NCBI GenBank assembly: GCA_015680685.1
Contig: MNCI01021441.1
Location: 282,603-346,602, forward strand
DNA: 64,000 nt
Direction of reading: 5' to 3'
Origin: Gnetum montanum
Lineage: Eukaryota > Streptophyta > Gnetopsida > Gnetales > Gnetaceae
A model generated the notes under the pieces. The model ran no database searches. It worked only from the letters and a program-made list of their open reading frames with translations, and was not told where the DNA came from. This document shows, piece after piece, positions 54,770-64,000 of this stretch. Numbering within the stretch: the stretch's first letter is position 1; each line of letters opens with the position of its first letter. A program made the translations under genes and the position numbers.

Positions 54770-55640
54770 TCTAGACCAATCTAGTGCTCATAGGATTGGT
54801 GTTTCTATGAGTTTCTCCTTTAACTATTAGAATGCATTCACATTTCTTGGTCCAGATGAAAGGTGCATCTTTCTTTGTAAGCTCTACCAATGGTTTTGCG
54901 ATCTTAGAGAAATTCTCTATGAACCATCGGTAGTAGCTAGTGTATCCAAGGAATGATCGAATATCTTTAACTATCTCTGGTTGATGTGTTATTCCTTGGA
55001 TAACCCTTATCTTTTCTAGGTCTACCTCAATCCCTTTTTGCAAAATTCAGTGCCCTAGCACAATGCCTACTTGGACCATGAGATGGCTCTTTTGCCAGTT
55101 AAGCCGTAGATTTGTTTTAACACATCTTTTCAATACTTGCTTAAGGTAGTCCAAGGCTTTTTCAAATGCAGCTCCATAGGTAGAAAATTCATCCATAAAG
55201 ACTTACATACCACTATCAATCTACTATTGGAAGATACTAAGGACCAAGCATTGAAATGTTGCAAGGGCATTGTATAGACCGAATGACATCTAACAATATG
55301 CAAAAGTCCCTTGGGAACTCATGAATGTTTTCTTGGCCTAATCTTCTAGCACAATTTGGATTTGGTTATAGCCATTATAACAATCCAAGAAGCTATAATA
55401 GTAATGCTTGAATATGGTGTCCAAGACTTGATCCACATATGGCAATGGAAAATGATCTTTAAATGTTGCCATATTCAACAACCTAAAGTTAATGCAAGCC
55501 CACCATTTTCCATCTTTCTTTGGCATAATTATGAATGGGCTAATGCACTCACTATCTATGATGGGATAGATGAACCTTACCTTAAGGACTTGTTCTATCT
55601 CCTCCTTGATGATTTGCTTCAATTTGGGGTTTAGCTACCT
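54770..55640 (-). pseudogene. pol: Reverse transcriptase of element C
   Basis: The frame 55338-55622 has fingers 'FIIMPKKDGKWWACINFRLL', then 'FKDHFPLPYVDQVLDTIF' and 'YYYSFLDCYNGYNQIQI' (motif A). Motif B 'MSFGLYNALATFQCLV' follows after a stop. Motif C near 55185-55200 reads V-F-M-D-E-F-S-T-Y-G, so the second catalytic Asp is Glu; element A keeps D-D here. The thumb/connection 'RVIQGITHQPEIVKDIRSFL' lies in the frame 54771-55043. Confidence 0.85.
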
Positions 55641-56152
55641 CTAAAGCTACCTTCTAGGCTTTATGGTTAGATTGGTGTAAATACGATGCTAGCATATCCT
55701 TGGGTCAATTCCTGTTAGCTCAGGATATGACCAAGCAAAGGTTGTTGGCCATTTTTTAACTACCTTCAATAGCTTTTCTTTTTTGTTCAAGAGCAAGTTT
55801 GGCATTAATTATGACCAGTTTACCATTGTTTAAAAATGCATATTCCATCCTAGCTGGTAAAGTTTTTAACTCCAGGGGATCCTGCTTGAAGTTATTAGGG
55901 ATTTTCAACTCTCCCTAATAGGTATTATTATCTTCATCAGAGAGTTGGAAATGAACTTATTTAAGTTTGTTCATGCCTTTAACATAAGCACATGCTAGGC
56001 TCTCAGTTGGTTCCATGCATAATGTGTTAGTATCTGAGTCAGCTATTAGCCACTAGGTGCCCTCCTATTTTGGCTGCTACATACAGACACATTTGAATAT
56101 TGATTTCTTGTGCACACTGATTTCATGCTTTAATGTGTGTACTTTTGATCAA

Positions 56153-56608
56153 CTAATTCTTTTGCATGCAATTGCATCCATTGTCGCTATACGTGATGCA
56201 TGGAATATGCTTCTTCTCTATCTTGCCCAATTTTTTTTCTTTGGATATTTTTGGAGATAGCTCCCTTATGTACATACATGCATCAACCGTGCTTAACCAA
56301 GCCCTTTCCATAATGATGGGGAAGTCACTTTTGCAGTTTTCAACCTTGATCACCAGAAAATCAACAAGATAGAACCACCCACAAACTATAGTTACAATAT
56401 CCTCTACTAATTCTAGAGGGACAGTAATTGACTGATTTGCTAATTCTAGATGGATGTTGCTCTTCTTAAGAGCTAGTAGGTTCCAGGCCTTGTACATGTC
56501 ATGGGATATGAGATTAACTTTAGAACTAGAGTCAATAAGAGCCTTGCATGGCTTATGTCCAGTGATTTGTAGGTAAATGAGTGGACTTCTTAGGTCAAAT
56601 CTTTTCAT
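56153..56608 (-). pseudogene. Aspartic protease of element C
   Basis: A 151-codon open frame. 'KALIDSSSKVNLISHDMYKA' fills the active site as D-S-S; 'SITVPLELVEDIVTIVCGW' and 'FPIIMERAWLSTVDA' follow, with Gly of the usual L/M-G-R changed to Glu. The D-S-S form is shared with element B (39108-39587), while A has D-L-G, so B and C are closer to each other here. Confidence 0.8.
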
Positions 56609-57599
56609 GGGAAGATTACCAACCTTGATCTAGTCAGACAAAACATGAGTTAGCATTATAATGCAAATCTAAGGTGGCACTTAGTTTGAAGGGAACTCAA
56701 AGATATTTGATCTAGAGGATGAGGGTATTGGAGATGTAGGATAATCAGCTGACCTAGGTTTTGATGGTTGGAGAGGACTCCTAGGTTGGACGAAGGGTTT
56801 TTTTCTAGATTGATTACCTAGACCACTCAGCTGGAAAGCTAGTTGTGAGTGTACAACCCTCATAGCATTTTATTGTTGCAGTTGTGGAGGAATCTCACCC
56901 TACATGGATGGAGCATGAGGTAACTAGGTTAAAGGTGGAGGTATGTGTGTAGATGGATGTGGAGAGTGATATGGATATTGGTTCTTTCCTTGAGTAGATG
57001 GTGAATGTGTTCAGTGATACGCTAGAGGGTAATAGTAATGCTAAAATGTGGTATTACTTGCAGAACTTCTTGGAGAGACAGGTTGCTAAACATGGTACTT
57101 GTATGGATCTAGTTGCCTATAAGGGTATTTTTGCCTTGGTAGTGGCATTTCCCATGATTGTGATTGGTACCACTATTGGTATTATTCATAAGGTTATGAA
57201 GGAGTTCCACTTGGGTAGTAAGCTAGTTATTGTTGGTGGAACTGCCTTGGATTACCTTGAGGATAAGGCAATCGTCTAGGTGCTTGCCTACGTGCTAGTT
57301 GAGGATTCAATGCATACACCCCACACTCTTGTAAGTGTGAAACCATAGGGAAATAACCCTTTGGATGTTTGTATTAACAAATTTCACAATTAGTTTCATC
57401 ATCAAAGTTGGTCTCTACAACTTCCTCTATGGTAGTAGCTTTTCCCTCACCTCTTTGGTAGCCACGTTCAGCTTCTTTTCACCTCCTATGGTTATGATCA
57501 CTATTTTGCTCTTTGGATTTTTCAGAGATCTTCATAGTGGTTTGAAATTTCTCATCCAAAGAGTCCCATAATTTATCAACCTTTGCCAAAATATCAGAG

Positions 57600-59125
57600 A
57601 CAGAGTTTTGAATAGGCAAGGTTTTTCTATTCATCACTTCATCGAGTGGTGACTCCTCCTCATCACAAAATTAGACCTCCCATTTCCTAATGAAAGTGTC
57701 CTTATTATACTCTTGTGTGCTTTCCCTTTTTCATAGCTCACCTTCTTCTTTTGCTACCTACTCAATTAGCCTTTGAATTTGATGAGCTCTCAATTCAAAA
57801 AATCTCCCTTGGGCATACACCCCAAGAATTCTTCTAGTTTCTGCTCTGAGCCCATCTATGATGTGATGAAGTTGTTCCCTTTGAAAATAATCATGACTAG
57901 GGCATCGATGTAAGAGTGAATAGTATTTTTCCATGGTGACATCCAAGGGTTCAGGTGTTCCCTATTTCCAACCTTAGATTTGCATTCTTAGATTAGAAAC
58001 TTTGGAGTATGTTTGGTATTTGTCATTCAACAGCTCTAACATGGTACTCCATCGATGAATGGATTCCATCTCCAAGGACCGGTACTAGCTTTCAGCTTCC
58101 TTGATGAGTCTCCTAGGGAACAAGTTGAGTTTTTTCCACTCATTTTCTATGTTCTGTAAGGCACAAGCATCATGGAAAGCTTATAGATGTGTCTATGGAT
58201 CAGAGTTGTATCCCCCCTCAAATCTTCAGATATTATTCATGTCTAAGTGCTTGATTCAACTATCTTTCATCTACCTAGTTGGAATTCTAACTGCCTTTGC
58301 AATGTTGAGCATGCTTCAAGTTGCCAAAAAAGATTCATCATCATCACTGCATCGATGACACCGATGATGGTTTCGACCACCCCTTCGATTTTGGTGGCCT
58401 TCATGATCAATGTTATCTCATTGATCACCTTCATCATGATTATTTCGATGGTGGCTTTTATGAGAATCAATAGATGAAGAGGAATTTTAGAATTGGATGA
58501 AGAGGATGAAGATGAAAGTTAACTACCACTACCACTATGGTGTCTGCCATCACTTTTTCTTTTATTGCAACCTTCATCCTTAGATCCCTTGCTATCGTGA
58601 TGTTTTCCCGAGTCCCCACCTTGACTATCACTTTTTTCTAAACTTAACTTATGAATAGTGGATTGTAGGTTTAGGGTTGCATCCTTGTTACCAATAACAC
58701 GGGGTGAAGAATCATCATGTTGAGAACCTTCAAAGAGAGAATTCTCATTGTCATCTTGATTTAGTAGGAACAAAGGATTAGTAAAAAAATTTTCATTCGT
58801 AGCCTCATGAACCTTCTCCTAACGTTGATCTCATTTGCGTTGTGTTTCAATGGGGACAATAATTCCAAGTATCATAACCATTTATAATGTACTTCTCATG
58901 AAGATCTATAATGCCCAACTTCTTAAGGGTTTGAAATAGCATCTTGGGCACATATCAATTGGGGGACAAGATGATGTTTCCCTCCATATCACACCATCGT
59001 AGCTATTCATCCTAATGTAGGATGAAGGTGAAGTCTGGTACATACTTATCTAGATGAGTATATATCACTTTGCACTCTTGTGGAATTGATAATTTGACAT
59101 CTTTGTGCTTGTAAGAAGAAGACAT
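57600..59125 (-). pseudogene. gag: gag of element C
   Basis: Starts MSSSYKHKD at 59125. The N-terminal part has 'PDFTFILH' and 'DMEGNIIL'; the linker is Ser/Asp/Gly-rich (58519-58773). The capsid core lies at about 58080-57760: 'STMLELLNDKYQTYSKVSNL' and 'MEKYYSLLHRCPSHDYFQ'. The C-terminal part shows 'KVDKLWDSLDEKFQTTMKIS' near 57580 and a Pro/Gln-rich end up to 56680. Stops are scattered. Confidence 0.75.
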
Positions 59126-59260
59126 TTTACAATATGAAATAAAACATTAGTGTGCTTTTATAATTCTATGTATAGCGAAAATGATATTAACCTTGAGGTT
59201 CATACAATGATATTAAAGGTATTCACTTAGACCTAAATAGTGCACATTTCAACAAACAAA

Positions 59261-59278
59261 GTTGCTACAACAGTGTCA
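59261..59278 (-). other. Decayed tRNA-Asp primer-binding site of element C
   Basis: Reads TGACACTGTTGTAGCAAC on the minus strand: the first eleven bases resemble the Asp site allowing transitions, but the end (CCGGGGA) is largely lost. Its place two bases from the LTR end supports the call. Confidence 0.55.
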
Positions 59279-59279
59279 A

Positions 59280-60190
59280 TGATGAGCGGTGAGGTACCCC
59301 TATGCCCAACCATATGAATCATAGAGTGATCATGCATGATCCAATCAAATTCCATGGACTTTATCAATTTAGGTGCACTAGTCCTCTAGAAAGTGAATCT
59401 TGTGTTAAGGTCAATCATTGTCTTCCTAGTTATACTTGTAACGTACACTGGTATGGTTAAGTGTAATTGAGACATCTGATTTTTATCATTTTGTATTTTA
59501 TGGGTTGGGTGCATAAATAGAAATAAAGTGGTTGGAATAACTAATTTAATTTAACTAATTAACTAAGGTCTAACTAAACATAAGCATCTGATCCCACTTT
59601 CTGTACACATCTTGAACCCACGTATCCACTACTGGGTGACCAAGCACTACGTTGTTGGGCATACTAAGCAATAACGCTACTGAGATTACCAAGCGAATAC
59701 ATGTTACATTCAGAGTGGTTGTACATATGTGTTTTAATCTATCTAGCTTATCTTATTTACTGACTTCATTAATATTATTACTAGAAAATATTTAATAAAT
59801 AACTAAAAAAATTTAATAAATAATTAAAAAATTAAATGCATAAATAAAGCATTTAATCTATCCAGAATGCTGCAAGGTTTATCAGAAAGTTTATCTTTAT
59901 TGCCGTACACACTAGTGTGCTCAGGTACAACAATGCTCAAATAAAGATCCATACACTCAATGACTCCTACTGTAGTAGTTGGGAGGAAAATTCTAACTGT
60001 CCAATGGATGAACTGTAAGAGCTTCACTGCTAAAAATTCTCTATTGCCATAAATGGTGCTATTGGGCATGTATTTATAGCTAAATACAGATACTGCATCG
60101 ATGGGGCCTCATCGACACATGATACGATGCATCAACTAGGCCTCATTGATGAGGCCTCATTGACGTAGCCAACCGAACTGCAACTCATCA
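59280..60190 (-). repeat. 5' LTR of element C
   Basis: On the minus strand it begins TGATGAGTTGCAG at 60190 and ends CTCATCA at 59280 (911 bp). TATAAAT lies at 60078-60072. Just upstream of it are inverted GGCCTCAT/ATGAGGCC units (for example 60139-60156) in place of the GATATC palindrome of W and B. U5 is close to that of A, B and W. Confidence 0.85.
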
Positions 60191-62145
60191 ACATGAAAGC
60201 CTTCATATGGCCCTCATTACATTTAACATTGACATGTTTTCTTTTAGTGTTGTTGGCCTATATTTGCATACTTAAATGAATACATGACATTGATGGACCG
60301 CATAGCCTATACTAAGTGAGCTTGCATGACCTTCTATCTCGTTGGTATATCAAAGCACTACAAATCTTGTATAAATCTACAAAGTAAGATAAAAAGTTCT
60401 CAAGCCTTGCTAAGTTGCATCTTATGGTGGTCCATGTTTTCTTGTTGTCTCTTATAACCTATTGCAATATATTACTTCTTTGACTTGTTTTCTTGTTTTC
60501 TATAAGTTGTGTTTGTCGAATTAGTTTGAAGTCATCGAAAAGGTGTGATCCATCATAGTAGTGAGTTATCATGTGATCTCAACACATAAGATTCAGTTAG
60601 CTTATTTGACCATGTCAACACTACTTGCCTCATATCATTCCTAATACCCTTTCATAGCTGATAGCCATAAACCAAACTTTAGCCTTTCTTACCTTGCTAA
60701 CGATGAAAACCTATGTTTGACATTCATGTATCATGGCCATTTTGACACCATCCAACATCTTCTACAACTTACTTCATTAATAATATTTGCTAAAATCTCC
60801 AAATGTTTCAATTAGTGAGATAATAAAGAAAGAAAATTTGTCCTTGGCAATGAAACCTAAAGAACATTTTACTTTAAAAAAAAAGAATGACCTAAGTAAT
60901 CAAAGAAGCTTGTAACAATACTAATTACTCTAAACATCATCAATAACTAGTAGTTGAAGTATGAAGCATGAAGACCTCATCACCCAGTAGACATGTCACT
61001 ATCATAACCATGATGTCATAACATTTGGAATTCTTCATTAGCCTATTTTTCCATTCTCTAAATAGCCAATGTAGCCATTACCTCATTTCATATCACCAGC
61101 TTTCTGTTTCCATTTTACTTCACCATCATGAGTACTCCTTAACATGATTCATAGCTATAGAATCAAGTGTGAAGAGAGAAGTGTTGGTGATGAAATTGCG
61201 ATAGTGTTTTGCATTCTTTGTTGATGTCTTTTGGGAAATCCTCAAAACATCAACAAGGAGAGGCCAATGAAACACTGCAAGGAAAATTTATTTGTGAACA
61301 AGAAATTATTGTAACCACATTTTATCATGTAATTTTGATTGGATTCAAGAGTAAAAATAAATGCCTCAATTTCCCTTCAAAAATCCACATGGTGACCTTG
61401 TTTTGTTAAAGTCTTGGGGCATTATCTATTTGTTAATTGTAATTCATGATATGAGACATAAAAAATGCCATGAATTATGCCAAAGCAGCGTAACTAATGT
61501 CCAAACTGTCAAAAATGCTAGCATTGCTAGTACATTACTCAAAAATGTTGTAGTAAAAAATGTTGTAGTTGTAGACCATGAAAAGCATCAAAACCTTAGC
61601 ATTCCACATGAAATTACTCAAAAATTCTAGTGATAAAAACACTATATTTTTGGGCCATAAAATGATTAAAAATGCTATGTAACCACCTAAAAAACTTGTC
61701 AAAGCCTAATCAATGGAGAAACAACAAATTATAGCCTATTTAATTGAGAATTGACATCGTTTTTGGGACCTACTTAGACCTTTTTTTTAATAAGTAGATC
61801 TTTTTTGGCAAGAGAATGTTGAAAACCTATTGCAATTGCATTTGGAAGAAAATTAAGAAAATCAAACACATTTGGAAGAACTACAAGACACACACCCCAT
61901 CTACAAGCTAGATTTTCAACACCATTTTTATAGAGATTTGTGGAATATTAACAATTCCAAAATTTTGTACTTTGCAACATTAATATAAAATTTACAATTT
62001 TTTAGACACATTTTTACTTTATTTTTTGCATTGCTTCTTAATTCACTCACAAATCTAGTGTTGGATCCATTATTTGGACATTTTTTGGCTTGATTTCACT
62101 ATGTTATAGTCTATTTTATTATCTTAGTCTCAATAATAATCTTTA
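60191..62145. other. No recognisable gene
   Basis: AT-rich. Two overlapping open stretches (61209-61409 and 61361-61630) lack any familiar motif; a short internal repetition 'aaaatgttgtagt' occurs at 61544-61570. I see no LTR termini. Confidence 0.5.
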
Positions 62146-63960
62146 AATCCTTAGGTAATTGACAAGATTTCCTAAGACTCCTCAAATCCTTTTCAAGGCC
62201 CATGAATCTCGAGGTCAAAACTATTTCGTGTGGATCTATTGAATTTCTAGCTTGAAGTTTTCAATCGTTATAGGGGGTACTTGAAGTTTACAACTAAGAT
62301 GAGACTAGAGGGGTGTTGGATTATGACATCTTTTACTCCTCTATTAATTTCACATCTTTTGCTATGATGGCCATGATTGTCTATGCTTATTTACCCTTGT
62401 TCCTATCTCTCTTTGTATGTTGGTTCATATAAGCCACATAGGCTAGATTATTACTAGCTTCAAGAGACTTCTCAATGTTCTTAATTTGTAAAAAGGATTA
62501 ACTAAGTAATCTAGGATCTAAATGGTAGATTTTTTATTTAATAAATTCATTTACCACTCTCTTAAAAATGGCTAAGAGGTGGTTTTTAAAGATGGGTTCA
62601 GGAATCTTCTTTACTATTAAATTCCATCTTTAAATAAACTTTTGAATTGGTTAGAAAGGTTCCTATCTTACTTTCATTAGCTAACCTAGAGTTGTATCAG
62701 GTTTCAAGTTGTATTTGAAGTGGTTAATAAATGGGTGATTAAGTCATCTACAAGGACTATGGAACCCCTTGGCAAAGTGCAATACTAGTCTAAATATTTT
62801 CTCGACAAGGACATAGGGAAGATCTACAACACTCAATGAGGCCAAGATTGCAAGATGAGATATTTAGAATAGAAGGTGATGAGGTGTGCATTAGGATCAC
62901 CTTCATCATTGTACTTGGTGAGGTACAGGATAGGGATGTCTGTGAATAACATTATTTGTGATATACTAGGGTTGATAGGATCATCCTGGTAGAAGTTCAT
63001 CACTTTGATTATTTGAGTTGTGTTGGCCTTAAGCTTGCGTAACTTCTTAGTAAGGTCCTAGATCATTTGGAAGGCTTGGTCTAGGCCTTGTGGTACCCCC
63101 AAAGATTAGTGACTAAATAGTTTATGATTATGCAATGGAAAATAGTATCAACTAAAGGGGTTGGGTAGTTACTATCATAGGGGGATTAAACATTAAGAGT
63201 GATGTTTGCACAAGTACTTGAAGAATAAAGGGAACGTTGGGGATAAAAGGGTTGTCGGAAATGTGTGAGGTTTGAAATCCTAATGAGGGACCTATTGAGA
63301 TGAAGAGAGGTGGTGGTATGGAAGAGATCCCTAGTGGAGGCTGGGACACCATGCTAAAAGGTGTCAATGTGACTATGGAGGAAAATAGAGAAGTGGTTTG
63401 AGATGCTTGGTTTAAGGAGGTTGCAAGGGGTATTTAATTCACTACTGACATGGATTACAATGGTTTGATCATTGATGAGTTTAGGACCAATCCTTGTAAG
63501 GGATCTTTTAGATGAGTATTAGTTTTGTAATACCCTTTAAACTCATCTTGGTCCTCTTGGTCTTATCCCAAATTGGGTTCCTCACTTACCATGACCTCAT
63601 TATCAGCATCCACCAATTGGACTAACATGTAAACATATAACTCCAAAAGCTCTATGTGGTCGTATGAGGAAGGGATATATTCCTTTCAGTTCTTGTGGAT
63701 GAGTTCAAATTAGTGCTTGAAGTCTAATTCCTTACAACGGATATGTAAACTAGCCTATATTTTGATGTAGACAAAATTATAATACTCCTCACTAATGTTA
63801 GCATGTGAGAGCTTTGACCTAGATACCTAAGAGACTGGCACAGTTCAATCATAACAAGGTCTTTTGGATCAAAGATGTAGGCAAAGTTCTAGTTGCTAGT
63901 CATGTCAATGATGTCTTGTGATAAAATGGTTAATGAGAAAGGCATACATAATGTAGAATC
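62146..63960 (-). pseudogene. gag: gag of a further Ty3/gypsy element (D)
   Basis: On the minus strand a polar N-terminal part (63960-63500) is followed by a Pro-rich stretch, open at 63152-63367 ('MVSQPPLGISSIPPPLFI'). Around 62830-62500 comes the retrotrans_gag capsid domain: 'FAKGFHSP', 'LNHPFINHFKYNLKPDTTLG', 'PIQKFI.RWNLIVKKIP', matching the usual A-x-x-W-[FY]...F-x-x-x-[FY]-x-x-N...E-S-x-x-x-[FY]-x-x-R-[FW]. The N-terminus and 5' LTR lie right of the window. Many stops. Confidence 0.55.
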
Positions 63961-64000
63961 AAGGGACTAGACAAAGATAGCATAGTTCAAAGTGTAAATA

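Larger units (their letters stand above)
51500..60190 (-). mobile_element. Athila-type element C (minus strand), 3' end missing
   Basis: From the right: 5' LTR 60190-59280, primer-binding site 59278-59261, gag 59125-57600, protease 56608-56153, RT 55640-54770, RNase H 54712-54400, integrase 54484-53170, then the post-integrase region to about 51500. It is the only Athila-type copy here with the whole domain set. The 3' LTR is not found; the post-integrase region is broken by LTR-like sequence near 51500. Confidence 0.85.

Overview
This window is repeat-rich nuclear DNA from a seed plant: very AT-rich, with almost no intact reading frames and many layers of decayed retroelements. The type of endogenous virus, the age of the elements and the very low gene density make me favour a large-genome gymnosperm, but this is inference from a single window.

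Layout. 1-974: 5' LTR and primer-binding site of an Athila-type Ty3/gypsy element (W) on the minus strand. 3130-5650: two decayed copies of a LINE ORF1-like region. 6428-14226: a chromodomain-carrying Ty3/gypsy element (plus strand: LTR, gag, protease, RT, RNase H, integrase, chromodomain, LTR), with an extra LTR-like block before its 3' LTR. 14227-17345: a minus-strand LINE ORF2 (endonuclease and RT). 17425-18240: a hairpin-like inverted repeat with a gypsy LTR lodged in its centre. 18241-19207: a minus-strand Helitron-type fragment. 19904-20331: the only host-gene-like locus, a secreted Cys-rich protein resembling the N-terminal part of the Root_cap family, broken by a 32-bp tandem duplication. 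21530-22116: an assembly gap of 587 Ns.

The centrepiece is a nest from about 23960 to 48977. A LINE is split by Athila-type element A (25231-47326, perfect ATGTA target-site duplications). A is split by a Caulimoviridae-like endogenous pararetrovirus (31289-44650) whose ends both lie in the movement-protein region, as expected for a circularly permuted genome. The virus is split inside its RNase H domain by a second Athila-type element B (35630-42438). Both A and B have lost pol segments.

Right part. LINE ORF2 remnants (47840-48977) carry a dimeric tRNA-related SINE with a 10-bp target-site duplication. Then come a gypsy LTR fragment (48978-49437), a minus-strand gene resembling the plant transposon-protein domain (49460-50770), and a third Athila-type element C on the minus strand (51500-60190), the only one with recognisable gag, protease, RT, RNase H and integrase. 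62150-63960 holds gag of a further minus-strand gypsy element.

No gene here looks functional as assembled. Most differences between paired copies that I counted by eye are transitions, as expected for long-term cytosine methylation and deamination. All homology statements come from reading translations and aligning by eye; no database search was possible.
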